From contig DASTPP010000064.1 of assembly GCA_035762175.1 (NCBI GenBank), positions 17,745 to 81,744 of the forward strand: 64,000 bases of DNA, given 5' to 3'. Numbering within the stretch: the first letter of the stretch is position 1; each line of letters opens with the position of its first letter. The translations under genes were made by a program, and so were the position numbers. Positions 45,431 through 53,923 of this stretch are shown here, one piece after another. The notes beneath the pieces are model-generated. The model saw nothing but the letters and a program-made list of their open reading frames with translations. It was not told where the DNA came from and did no database searches. The stretch is from DASTPP01 sp035762175. GTDB lineage: Bacteria > Myxococcota_A > Polyangia > Polyangiales > Polyangiaceae.

Positions 45431-46654
45431 ATGGCCCATCGACAGCGCCTCGAGAGGTCGAATAATGCCGCCCCCATGGCGACTATCGAGCCCACCGCCG
45501 GCCGCCGCGCCGAACGACGCGACGAGCGGCGCGACGAAGAGCCCGGCGAGCCGCGCGGCGAGCGGCGGGCCGCGCCGCCCGACCCGCTCGCCGAGGAGCT
45601 CGAGCGCCTCGCGCGGCGGGTGCGCGCCGAGCTCGGCGACGACGATCTGCGGCACATTCGCCGCGTCGCCCGCGCCTCGAAGCTCTGCGGGCGCCTCGGG
45701 CGGCTGCTCATCGTGACGAGCCTCGAGCCGGCGGGCTTCCTCGCCGGGGTGCTCGCGCTCGCGGCGCACAAGGTGCTCGAGGCCGTCGAGATCGGGCACT
45801 CGGTCTTGCACGGCGCGTACGACGAGCTCGACCCGAAGGGCCGCTTTCATTCGGACAAATTCGCGTGGGAGATGCCCATCGACGAGCGGGCCTGGCACCG
45901 CACGCACAACCTGCGGCACCACCCGAACACCAACGTCGTCGGCCGCGACGCCGACGTCGCCCTCGGCTTCGTGCGGCTGGCCGCAGAGAGCCCCCACCGC
46001 CCGCTCTGCTACGCGCAGCTGCCCGCGCTGCTCTTCGGCGGGCTGCCGAACTTCGCCCTGCTGATGCAGATGCAGTTCAGCGGCGTCTTCGACCTCTTTT
46101 TCGACAACGGCCTGCCGAGCCGCTTCAACTACCTGCCCGACCGCAGCCCCCGCACCGCCCTGCGCACCCTCGCGGGCGCGCTCAAGAAGCCCGCCCGCTA
46201 CTACGGCAAGAACTACCTACTCTACCCTTTGCTCGCGGGCCCGCTCGCCGGCAAGCTCGTCGTCGGCACCTGGCTGGCCGAGCGGCTGCGCGACGTCTGG
46301 GTCGGGCTCATCATTCTCTGCGGGCACACCGGGCCCGACGCGGTCGCCTACCCCGAGGGCACGCGCGCCAAGTCGAAGGGGCAGTATTACCGAATGCAGA
46401 TCGAGGCGACGAACAACTTCGAGGTGCCCGCCGCGCTCTCGCTCTTCGCCGGCGCGCTCGACCGCCAGATCGAGCACCACCTCTTTCCCGATTTGCCGCC
46501 CAACCGCGTCCGCGAAATCGCCCCCGAGGTGCGGCGCATCTGCGAGCGGCACGGCGTGCGCTACCACAGCGCCGGCCTCGCCCGCGCGGTCTTGCGCTCG
46601 CTCGCCCACGTCGCCGCGCTCAGCCTCCCGGCGCGCCCGGCCGCCGCCCGCTGA
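45431..46654 (+). CDS. Membrane fatty-acid desaturase
   Basis: 407 residues. The three histidine boxes of the di-iron desaturase family are present: HSVLHG, HRTHNLRHH and QIEHHLFP. The last resembles front-end/acyl-lipid desaturases. There are membrane segments near 100-120, 190-215 and 270-310. The enzyme introduces a double bond into a lipid-bound or CoA-bound acyl chain. The N-terminal ~45 residues are charged and poorly conserved, so ATG 45476 is an alternative start. It is divergent from the PKS operon with only 76 bp between, suggesting joint control. Confidence 0.88.
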   Translation: MAHRQRLERSNNAAPMATIEPTAGRRAERRDERRDEEPGEPRGERRAAPPDPLAEELERLARRVRAELGDDDLRHIRRVARASKLCGRLGRLLIVTSLEPAGFLAGVLALAAHKVLEAVEIGHSVLHGAYDELDPKGRFHSDKFAWEMPIDERAWHRTHNLRHHPNTNVVGRDADVALGFVRLAAESPHRPLCYAQLPALLFGGLPNFALLMQMQFSGVFDLFFDNGLPSRFNYLPDRSPRTALRTLAGALKKPARYYGKNYLLYPLLAGPLAGKLVVGTWLAERLRDVWVGLIILCGHTGPDAVAYPEGTRAKSKGQYYRMQIEATNNFEVPAALSLFAGALDRQIEHHLFPDLPPNRVREIAPEVRRICERHGVRYHSAGLARAVLRSLAHVAALSLPARPAAAR

Positions 46655-47010
46655 GCCCCCCGGGGGCCGCGGCGCGCGGGGTCGTTGGCCCGAACCGAGC
46701 GCCCTCCGCGCTCCGCGACCCGCGCCCGCCGCGTTTCCGATTTCGCCCCCCGCGATTACCGCCCCGGGTTTCGGCCCCCGAACGCCCCGAGGTTCGGGGG
46801 CGCGTCGCGTAGGACCCAATTCGCGCGTGAAATTCGGCCCAGCTCGGGCTGCAGGCTCGGGCGACGGAACGTCGGCCGCCTGCCTCCGGGGCAGCCCGCC
46901 CGCGGCGCCGAGGCGGCGGGGCCGACGAGGGGCGTGCGCGGGCGCGCGCCGCATGCTTGGCTTGTCGCCCCCGCGGCCGCGAGCGCCCGGGCAGCAGCAG
47001 GAGGCACGCG
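46655..47010. other. Intergenic gap with one hairpin and the aldehyde dehydrogenase leader
   Basis: No gene seen. A 9-bp perfect hairpin (CCCCCGAAC 46775-46783, GTTCGGGGG 46792-46800) may end the desaturase transcript, though no T-run follows. AGGAGG at 46999-47004 is the ribosome site of the next gene. Confidence 0.4.
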
Positions 47011-48471
47011 ATGACCTTGCACGTCGAACCTTCGCACTCCAGGGGCGCGACGCCCGCGGCCACCCCCTCGCAAGAGCTCACGACGCTCTTCGAGGGCCAA
47101 CGCGCCGCCCAGCGCCGCGAGGGGCCGCCCTCGTACGAAGCGCGCCTCGACGCGCTCGAGCGGCTCGAGCGCAGCATCGTGCGCCACCGCGAAGACATCG
47201 CGCGGGCGGTGTCGGCCGACTTCGGCAGCCGCTCGCGCCACGAGACGCTCGCCGCCGAGGTCTTCGTGTCGCTGAGCGAGCTCAGGCACGTCAAAAAGAA
47301 CCTCCGCACGTGGATGGCGCCCGAGCCCCGCCCCGTCTCGTACCTGTTCTTCCCCGGCCGCAACGAGGTGCGCCGCCAGCCGCTCGGGCTCGTCGGCATC
47401 ATCTCCCCGTGGAACTACCCGATGCAGCTCGCGCTCGCGCCGCTCGTCGGCGCGCTCGCCGCGGGCAACCGCGTGATGATCAAGCCGAGCGAGTACGTGC
47501 CCCGCACGTCCGACCTGCTGCGCACGATGCTGGCCGGCGTCTTCACGACCGACCAGGTGGCCGTGGTCACGGGCGGCCCCGAGGTCGGCGACGCCTTCGC
47601 GCGCCTGCCCTTCGACCACCTCGTCTACACGGGCTCGACGCGCGTCGGCAAGCTGGTCATGCGCGCGGCGAGCGAGAACCTGACGCCGCTGACGCTCGAG
47701 CTCGGGGGCAAGTCGCCCGCCCTCGTCGCCGACGACGCCCCGCTCGACCGGGCCGCCGAGCGCATCATGACGGGCAAGCTCTACAACGCGGGCCAGACCT
47801 GCGTCGCGCCCGACTACGCGCTCGTGCCCGAGGGCAAAGAGGCCGCCTTCGTCGAGGCCGCGCGCCGCGCCGTCGCCAAGCTCTACCCGACCCTCGCCGC
47901 GAACCCCGACTACAGCGCGCTCATCAACGATCGGCACGCCGAGCGCGTGCGCGGGTACGTCGAAGACGCGCGCCGCCGGGGCGCCGAGGTCGTCGAGGTG
48001 AACCCCGCCGGCGAGGCCCTCGAGCCGGCCTCGCGCAAGCTGCCGCCCACCCTCCTGCGCAACGTGCGCGACGAGATGGCCGTGATGCAAGAAGAGATCT
48101 TCGGCCCCGTGCTGCCCGTCCGGGGCTACCGCCGGCTCGAAGACGCCATCGCCTTCGTCAACGATCGGCCCCGCCCCCTCGCCCTCTACTGCTTCAGCGA
48201 CGACCGCGCCACCGTGCGCCGCGTGCTCGACGAGACCGTCTCGGGCGGCGCCACCGTCAACGAGACCATGCTCCACGTCGCGCAGGCCGACCTGCCCTTC
48301 GGCGGCGTCGGCCCGAGCGGCATGGGCCACTACCACGGCCGCGACGGCTTCCTCGCGTTCTCGAAGACCAAGGGCGTCTTTTACCAAGGCCCGGTCGACA
48401 CCGGCGCGCTCTTGCGGCCGCCCTACGGCAAGACGGTCGAGCGGCTGCTCGCCTTCCTCATCGGCCGCTGA
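47011..48471 (+). CDS. Aldehyde dehydrogenase, coniferyl-aldehyde dehydrogenase type
   Basis: 486 residues, ALDH superfamily. GIISPWNYPMQLALAPL is the NAD-site start, with KPSE, the glutamate in LTLELGGKSPA and the catalytic Cys in NAGQTCVAPDY. It groups with the short class-3-like/coniferyl-aldehyde branch, which also oxidises fatty aldehydes. It lacks a C-terminal membrane anchor. The start ATG 47011 is fixed by AGGAGG 6 bp upstream. Following the desaturase, it might oxidise a lipid-derived aldehyde; the substrate is not determinable. Confidence 0.9.
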   Translation: MTLHVEPSHSRGATPAATPSQELTTLFEGQRAAQRREGPPSYEARLDALERLERSIVRHREDIARAVSADFGSRSRHETLAAEVFVSLSELRHVKKNLRTWMAPEPRPVSYLFFPGRNEVRRQPLGLVGIISPWNYPMQLALAPLVGALAAGNRVMIKPSEYVPRTSDLLRTMLAGVFTTDQVAVVTGGPEVGDAFARLPFDHLVYTGSTRVGKLVMRAASENLTPLTLELGGKSPALVADDAPLDRAAERIMTGKLYNAGQTCVAPDYALVPEGKEAAFVEAARRAVAKLYPTLAANPDYSALINDRHAERVRGYVEDARRRGAEVVEVNPAGEALEPASRKLPPTLLRNVRDEMAVMQEEIFGPVLPVRGYRRLEDAIAFVNDRPRPLALYCFSDDRATVRRVLDETVSGGATVNETMLHVAQADLPFGGVGPSGMGHYHGRDGFLAFSKTKGVFYQGPVDTGALLRPPYGKTVERLLAFLIGR

Positions 48472-48589
48472 GGGCGCCCGCCCTCGCGCGGCGGCGTCGC
48501 ACGCTCGTGCGCTCGGGCGGGCGCGGCGCCGGGCCGAGGGCGCCCGCGCGCGATCTCCCAAGGTACGTACGGGCCGCGAGGCGCGCGCT

Positions 48590-48716
48590 GTCAGAATGAG
48601 CGTCTACCGCCTTTCGCGGCGGTGGTGTATGCCTTTCTGGCAGCCATGCCCTCCGGTGGCACAGCTGGCACAAACATTCTTCGCTGTCTTCTTCGGCTTT
48701 TTCAAATCTTACACAC
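48590..48716. promoter_or_regulatory. Low-GC promoter region of the ferritin-like gene
   Basis: About 125 bp of distinctly lower GC than the surroundings, with T-rich runs (CTTTTTCAAATCTTACACAC before the ATG) and repeated TGGCACA at 48657 and 48666. No ribosome site precedes either candidate ATG. I could not fix -35/-10 boxes. Confidence 0.4.
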
Positions 48717-49484
48717 ATGGCATACAACTTGCTCAATGGCGCCCCCATGTCGGTCGCCGAACCCCTTTCTTCCCTTTCCGACACCAGCTCTCTCGCCCCG
48801 CTCGCCCCCGTCTGCGCCGGCCGCCGCCCGGCGGGGCTGAGCGAACACCGACCGGTGGTCGGAAGCCCGTCCGTGCGCTATCTCGAACGGCAAGCGTATC
48901 TCGAAGCCGCCTCGGTCGAGGCCTTCGAGCGCTTCGCCTGCGAGCTCATCGCCTTCGGCGCGCCCTTTCCGCTCATCGACGCGGCGATGCGCGCCCGCGC
49001 CGACGAGGCGGGGCACTACGAGCTCGTGCTCTCGCTCGGGCGCCGCTTCGACCCGACCTTCTGCTGCCCGCCGCCGGTGGCGCCCTCGGCCAAGCGCCGC
49101 TCGCTGTACGCCTTCGCCTTCGAGAACGCGGTCGAGGGCTGCGTGCGCGAGACGTGGGGGGCGCTGCTGGCGCGCTACCAGTCCGAACGCGCGTCGGACG
49201 GGGCGCTGCGCAAGGCCTTCGCCCGCATCGCCCGCGACGAAATGCGCCACGCCGAGCTCGCCTGGTCGACGCACCAGTGGCTCGCGACCAAGCTCTCGGC
49301 GGTCGGCCGCGAAGAGATGCGCGACGCGATGGCGAGCGCCGTGCTCGACGTGCTCGACGAGAGCGAAGACGACGGGCTCGGCCCCGACGACCGCGCGCTG
49401 CTCGGGCTGCCGACGCCTGCGGGCGCGCGCGCGATGCTGCTCGACCTGCGCCAGACCCTCTGGCACAAGGCCCTCGCCGCCTGA
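48717..49484 (+). CDS. Ferritin-like di-iron protein
   Basis: 255 residues from ATG 48717 (or 245 from 48747). A four-helix ferritin-like fold with two Glu...ExxH sets: Glu68 with E97-x-x-H100, and Glu140/145 with E175-x-x-H178. Similar proteins are common in myxobacteria; their substrate is unknown. They may be oxidases, iron-handling proteins or acyl-chain oxygenases/desaturases. The first ~45 residues are low-complexity. Its position beside a desaturase, dehydrogenase and PKS operon makes lipid oxidation a possibility. Confidence 0.75.
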   Translation: MAYNLLNGAPMSVAEPLSSLSDTSSLAPLAPVCAGRRPAGLSEHRPVVGSPSVRYLERQAYLEAASVEAFERFACELIAFGAPFPLIDAAMRARADEAGHYELVLSLGRRFDPTFCCPPPVAPSAKRRSLYAFAFENAVEGCVRETWGALLARYQSERASDGALRKAFARIARDEMRHAELAWSTHQWLATKLSAVGREEMRDAMASAVLDVLDESEDDGLGPDDRALLGLPTPAGARAMLLDLRQTLWHKALAA

Positions 49485-49558
49485 GGCGCGCTCGGCATCG
49501 AGGCCCGGGGCCCGGGGCGGCCCGCCCGCCCGGGGGGCAAAGCCCGGGGCCGGCGAGC

Positions 49559-50110
49559 TCAGCGCGCGAGCGCGACGACCGAGTAGCCGACGGCGGGCCC
49601 GGGCCCCGGGTTCGCGTACGAGTGGCGCTGGTCGCCGCGGAAGGCGACGACGTCGCCCGGCGCGAGCGACCACTGCTCGCCCGCGGCGACGAGCACGAGG
49701 CGGCCCGACTCGCAGGTCAGGTACTCGCGGGTGCCGGGCGTGTGGGGCACGCCCGCCATGCGCGCGCCCGGGGGCAGCTCGAGCCGCTCGATCGACATGC
49801 CCGCGATCGGGTCGGGCAGGAGCGAGCGCACGACGACCTGGCCGCGCGCGCGAGAGGGCAGGCTGCCGCTCGGGTAGTGGGCGCAGGCGGCGCGCGGCGC
49901 CGAGATGAGCTCTTCGACGCTGACCTGCAGCGCGTCGGCGGCGCGGTTGAGCACGGCGAGGGTGGGGTTCGCCTCGCCCGACTCGAGGTGCGTCCAGGTC
50001 GCGCGCGGCAGGCCCGCGAGCTTGGCGAGCTGCGACTGGGTCAGGCCGCGGGCCGAGCGGAGCTGGCGCACGTTGCGGGCGAGGCGCGAGGCGAGCTCGT
50101 CGTCCTTCAT
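49559..50110 (-). CDS. XRE-family regulator with C-terminal cupin domain
   Basis: 183 residues. The HTH is about 12-65 (LRSARGLTQSQLAKLAGLPRA as LTQSQLAKLAG, then TLAVLNRAADAL). A small-molecule-binding cupin spans about 105-180 (LPPGARM, EQWSLAPGDVVAFRGDQRHSYANPG). It is the PuuR-like type in which a ligand in the cupin relieves repression. It is divergent from the SDR-QueA-like operon and convergent with the ferritin-like gene. It probably controls itself and that operon via 50130-50163. The ATG at 50110 is chosen by fit to the family start. Confidence 0.88.
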   Translation of the reverse strand: MKDDELASRLARNVRQLRSARGLTQSQLAKLAGLPRATWTHLESGEANPTLAVLNRAADALQVSVEELISAPRAACAHYPSGSLPSRARGQVVVRSLLPDPIAGMSIERLELPPGARMAGVPHTPGTREYLTCESGRLVLVAAGEQWSLAPGDVVAFRGDQRHSYANPGPGPAVGYSVVALAR

Positions 50111-50129
50111 GCGCCCACGATAGCTTTTT

Positions 50130-50163
50130 GCCAACGCGTTGGCGCGCGCGCCATCGCAATGGC
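50130..50163. promoter_or_regulatory. Paired operator, likely for the XRE-cupin regulator
   Basis: GCCAACGCGTTGGC (50130-50143, perfect palindrome) and GCCATCGCAATGGC (50150-50163). They are 11/14 identical and start exactly 20 bp apart (two helical turns) between the divergent regulator and SDR genes. Confidence 0.65.
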
Positions 50164-50213
50164 GGCGGAAGCCTACCTTCGGGGCACACCCCACCCGAAC
50201 AGGAGAGACCCCC

Positions 50214-50948
50214 ATGCATCTTCGTGGGACCGGAACGCTCATCACCGGCGCGAGCCGCGGCCTCGGCGCCGCCCTCGCCCGCCGCCTCGCCCAGAAGGGC
50301 GCCCGCCTCGTGCTCGTCGCGCGCGAGACCGCGCCCCTCGACCGCCTCGTCGAAGAGATTCGCGCCGGGGGCGGCGAGGCGTACGCGCTCGCCGCCGACG
50401 TCGGCGACAAGGGCGCGATCTACCCGCTCGCGGGGGCGGCCTCGGCGCTGGTCGGCCCCCTGGGCCTGGTCGTGCACAACGCGAGCACGCTCGGGCCCCT
50501 GCCCATGCCGCCCCTGCTCGACACCGCGTGCGAAGATCTCGAGCAGGTGCTCGCCGTCAACCTCGTCGGCCCCTTCCGGCTGACCAAGGCGCTCGCCGGG
50601 GCCATGGCCCTGCACGGGCGCGGGCTCTTCGTGTTCTTGAGCTCCGACGCCGCGACGAACGCGTACCCGAACTGGGGCGCCTACGGCGTCTCGAAGGCGG
50701 CGCTCGACCAGCTCGCGCGGGTCTGGGCCGCCGAGCTCGAGGGCACCGGCGTGCGCACGCTCGTCGTCGACCCGGGCGAGATGGACACGAAGATGCACGC
50801 CGACGCCCTGCCCGAGGCCGACCCCGCGACGCTCGCCCGGCCCGACGAGGTCGCCGCCCGGCTCGTCGCGCTCATCGAAGACGAGTCGCTGCCGAGCGGC
50901 GCGCGGGTCGAGGCGCAGCGCGCGGCCCCCGCGGGGGCGTCGCCATGA
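50214..50948 (+). CDS. Short-chain dehydrogenase/reductase (paired with QueA-like gene)
   Basis: 244 residues, classical SDR: TGASRGLG (9-16), HNAS in place of NNAG, FLSSDAATNAYPNWGAYGVSK with the Ser-Tyr-Lys set. ARET after strand 2 suggests NADP. AGGAGAG lies about 8 bp upstream of ATG 50214. The stop overlaps the next start (ATGA). Confidence 0.88.
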   Translation: MHLRGTGTLITGASRGLGAALARRLAQKGARLVLVARETAPLDRLVEEIRAGGGEAYALAADVGDKGAIYPLAGAASALVGPLGLVVHNASTLGPLPMPPLLDTACEDLEQVLAVNLVGPFRLTKALAGAMALHGRGLFVFLSSDAATNAYPNWGAYGVSKAALDQLARVWAAELEGTGVRTLVVDPGEMDTKMHADALPEADPATLARPDEVAARLVALIEDESLPSGARVEAQRAAPAGASP

Positions 50949-52018
50949 GGCCCGCGCGCTGGCCCCGCGACGGGCACGAGAGGCTGCTCTGCGTCGACCC
51001 GGCCGCGGGCTCGTTCTTCGACGAAGGCCTCGGCCGCCTGCCCGCGCTCTTGCGCCCGGGCGATCTCGTCGTCGTCAACGACGCGGCGACGCTGCCCGCC
51101 TCGCTCCGGGGGCGCACCCCGGGCGGCGCGCCCCTCGAGCTTCGCCTGCTCGGCCGCGGCGAGGGCGGGCTCTTTCGCGCGGTCGCCTTCGGCGAGGGCG
51201 ACTGGCGCACGCCGACCGAACGCCGGCCGGCCCCGCCCCTGCTCGCCCCGGGCGTGCGCATCACCTTCTCGACGGCCGAGCCCGCGCCCTGGCCCTCGGC
51301 GCCGCTCGTGGCGCGCGTCGAGCGGGTGAGCGAGCTCTCGCCCCGCCTCGTCGAGCTGCGCTTCGAGGCCGAAGGCGCCGCGCTCTGGCGGGCGCTCTAC
51401 GCGGCGGGCAGCCCCGTCCAGTATTCGTACCTCGAGGGCCCGCTCGCGCTCTGGCACGTGCAGACCGGCTACGCCTCGCGCCCCTGGGCCGCCGAGGGCC
51501 CCTCGGCCGGCTTCGCCCTGCGCTGGCGCGTGCTCTCGGCCCTCGCCCGCCGCGGCGTCCGCCTCGCCCCGTTGACCCACGCCGCAGGGCTCTCGTCGAG
51601 CGGCGACGAGGCGCTCGACGCGGCGCTGCCCCTGCCCGAGCGCTATGACATCCCCGAGCGTACGGCGCGCCTCGTCGCCGAGACGCGACGCGCGGGCGGC
51701 CGCGTGGTGGCCGTCGGCACGACCGTGGTCCGCGCGCTCGAGGGCAGCGCGGCCTCGGCCGACGGGGCGCCGCACGGGGGCGAGGGCGTGACCGATCTGA
51801 AGCTCGGGCCGGGCTCGCGCCCGCGCGTCGTCGACGGCCTGCTGACGGGCCTGCACGAGCCGGGCTCGAGCCACTTCTCGCTGCTCGAGGCCTTCGCCCC
51901 CGCGCCGCTCGTGCTCGCGGCGCTCGAGCACGCGCGCGAGGCCGGCTACGAGGGGCACGAGTTCGGCGACGTCGGCCTGGTGCTCGGCGGCATCGCGGCG
52001 GAGGCGGCGGCCGCGTAG
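50945..52018 (+). CDS. S-adenosylmethionine:tRNA ribosyltransferase-isomerase family protein (QueA-like)
   Basis: 357 residues of the QueA family: PGDLVVVNDAATLPASL, YLEGPLALWHVQTGYASRPWAAEGPSAG (seen as ALWHVQTGYASRPWA), VVAVGTTVVRALE, and LLTGLHEPGSSHFSLLEAF. QueA makes epoxyqueuosine in the anticodon wobble base of tRNA. This copy is divergent: HVQTGYAS and GTTVVRALE replace the usual HVGxGTF- and GTTxxRxLE-type blocks only in part. It is linked to an SDR and a cupin regulator instead of other queuosine genes, so a different substrate is possible. It is coupled to the SDR by ATGA. Confidence 0.82.
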   Translation: MRPARWPRDGHERLLCVDPAAGSFFDEGLGRLPALLRPGDLVVVNDAATLPASLRGRTPGGAPLELRLLGRGEGGLFRAVAFGEGDWRTPTERRPAPPLLAPGVRITFSTAEPAPWPSAPLVARVERVSELSPRLVELRFEAEGAALWRALYAAGSPVQYSYLEGPLALWHVQTGYASRPWAAEGPSAGFALRWRVLSALARRGVRLAPLTHAAGLSSSGDEALDAALPLPERYDIPERTARLVAETRRAGGRVVAVGTTVVRALEGSAASADGAPHGGEGVTDLKLGPGSRPRVVDGLLTGLHEPGSSHFSLLEAFAPAPLVLAALEHAREAGYEGHEFGDVGLVLGGIAAEAAAA

Positions 52019-52182
52019 CAGATCGAGCGCCCCGCCCCCCTCGGTTCGGGCGGCGCTCAGCCCGGCGCAGACCCTCGCCGCCGGATTGATGCCACGACGG
52101 ACGAAACCCGCGCGCCCTGGCCGGGTGTTCCCCCCCTCGGCGGGCCGCGGGGGGGCGGCGGGAACCGTCCGAGGCGGTTCGT

Positions 52183-52214
52183 CCATTATAGTATTGATTT
52201 TTCCATTATAATGG
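52183..52214. promoter_or_regulatory. AT-rich operator/promoter of the haloperoxidase gene
   Basis: CCATTATA occurs at 52183 and 52203, 20 bp apart. The second lies within the perfect palindrome CCATTATAATGG (52203-52214), which contains TATAAT. A further inverted repeat, GAACCG (52162-52167) and CGGTTC (52175-52180), lies upstream. The rest of the 293-bp gap (52019-52311) is GC-rich without a gene. Confidence 0.55.
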
Positions 52215-52311
52215 AGAGACGCTGCGCGTCAGGAAGCCCCCCGCGGGCCCCTCGGCCCGACCGAGCGCTCGCGCCGCGGGGCGCCCCCCCTTCCTCAAGG
52301 AGGCTCGATCG

Positions 52312-53874
52312 ATGCGTTTTTCCGCCGGGGCCCTCGTGCCCTCCCTCGCCCTCGTCTTCGCGGCGTCGCCGGCGCGCGCCGACGTCATCACGTCGTGGAA
52401 CGAGACCGCCCTCGAGGCGACGCGCGTCGCGAAGCTCGGCCCGAACCCGGCCGCCCGCGCGCTCGCGATCGTGCACGTCAGCGCCTACGACGCGGTCGTC
52501 GCCGTCGCGGGCGGCTACCGGCCTTACCACGCGAGGCCACCGGCGGCGCCCGGGGCCTCGGCCGAGGCGGCGGCGGCCGCGGCGGCGTACCACGCGCTCG
52601 TCGCGCTCTTCCCGGCGCCCGAGCAGCGGCCGGCGCTCGACGCGGCCCTCGCGGCGAGCCTCGCCGGCGTCGCCGACGGGCCGGCGAAGGCGGCCGGGCT
52701 CGCGACGGGCGAGGCGGCGGCGGCCGACATCGTGGCGCTGCGCGTGGCCGACGGCGCGAACGGGTCGGAGGCCTTCACCCCCGCGCCGGCCCCCGGCACC
52801 TGGCAGCCCACGCCGCCGCAGCTGCTCGCCGCCAACCAGGTGCACTGGCGCCACGTCACCCCCTTCGGCCTCGAGTCGGCGGGGCAGTTCCGGCCGCCGG
52901 GGCCGCCCGCGCTCGCGGGCGCCGCGTACGCCGCCGACTTCAACGAGGTGAAGTCGCTCGGCGCGAAGGAGAGCGCGACGCGCACGCCCGAGCAGGCCGA
53001 CATCGCGCGCTTCTGGGCCCAGGCGACGCACCTGCCCTTCAACCAGATCGCGCGCTCGCTCTCGGCCGCCCGCTCGCTCTCGGTGCCCGAGAACGCCCGG
53101 CTCTTCGCCCTGCTCAACGTCGCCCTCGCCGACTCGCGCATCGCCGCCTGGGACGCCAAATACCACTACGGCTTCTGGCGCCCGATCACGGCCATCCGCG
53201 AGGCGGCGGCCGACGGCAACGACGCGACCGCGCCCGACCCCGCGTGGGAGCCGCTGCTCGAGACGCCGAGCCACCCCGACTACGTCAGCGGCCACAGCAT
53301 CACGGGCGGCGCCGGCGCCCGCGCCCTCGCCGCGGTCTTCGGCGACCGGGTCCCCTTCGACGTCACGAGCGAGACGCTGCTCGGCGTGACCCGATCGTTC
53401 CAGAGCTTGACCGACGCGGCGAACGAGAACGCCGACAGCCGCGTCTACGGCGGCATTCACTTCCGGTCGGCCAACGCGGCGGGCCTGACGGCGGGCGCCG
53501 AGCTCGCCGACTTCATCGCCGAGCACGCCTTCTTGCCGGACGGCGCCGGCGGGCAGGGCGGCGCCGGCGGGCAGGGCGGCGCGGCGGGCGCCGGGGGCTC
53601 GCCGGCGGGCGGCGGGGGCGGAGCGGGCGGGGCCGCGCAAGGGGGCACGGGCGGCTCGTCGCCGGGCGGCGCGGGCGCGGGGGGCGGCGGGCCCGCGGGC
53701 GCGTCGGGCCGCGGCGGCGGGGCGGGCACGATCGGCGTCACGCCCGGCGGCGGCGGCGAGGACGACGGGTGCTCGGTGCGCGAGCCCGGCCGCGGGCTCC
53801 TCGCCGACCTCGCCCCGCTCGGCCTGCTCGCCGCGCTCGGGCTGGTGCGGGCCCGCCGCTCGCGGGGCCGTTAG
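52312..53874 (+). CDS. Vanadium-dependent haloperoxidase/PAP2-type phosphatase with MYXO-CTERM-like tail
   Basis: 520 residues. A signal peptide ends ARA-D (about 23). The vanadate/phosphate site includes KYHYGFWRP (about 283-290), HPDYVSGHS (about 322-330) and YGGIHFRSA (about 380-387). A Gly/Ala-rich linker (about 410-475) leads to GCSVREPGRG, with Cys487, a hydrophobic helix and an Arg-rich end: a MYXO-CTERM-like surface sorting signal. AAGGAGG upstream supports ATG 52312. Family members oxidise halides with peroxide or act as acid phosphatases; this one probably works at the cell surface. Confidence 0.85.
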   Translation: MRFSAGALVPSLALVFAASPARADVITSWNETALEATRVAKLGPNPAARALAIVHVSAYDAVVAVAGGYRPYHARPPAAPGASAEAAAAAAAYHALVALFPAPEQRPALDAALAASLAGVADGPAKAAGLATGEAAAADIVALRVADGANGSEAFTPAPAPGTWQPTPPQLLAANQVHWRHVTPFGLESAGQFRPPGPPALAGAAYAADFNEVKSLGAKESATRTPEQADIARFWAQATHLPFNQIARSLSAARSLSVPENARLFALLNVALADSRIAAWDAKYHYGFWRPITAIREAAADGNDATAPDPAWEPLLETPSHPDYVSGHSITGGAGARALAAVFGDRVPFDVTSETLLGVTRSFQSLTDAANENADSRVYGGIHFRSANAAGLTAGAELADFIAEHAFLPDGAGGQGGAGGQGGAAGAGGSPAGGGGGAGGAAQGGTGGSSPGGAGAGGGGPAGASGRGGGAGTIGVTPGGGGEDDGCSVREPGRGLLADLAPLGLLAALGLVRARRSRGR

Positions 53875-53923
53875 GGCACACGCCCGAGCGCGCGCCCGGC
53901 CGCCTCGGCGCGCGCTCGGGCGC

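Noticed and set aside
48657..48681. TGGCACA repeats considered as a sigma-54 promoter
   Set aside because: Neither copy has GC at the required 12-bp distance from GG; the -12 element is missing.
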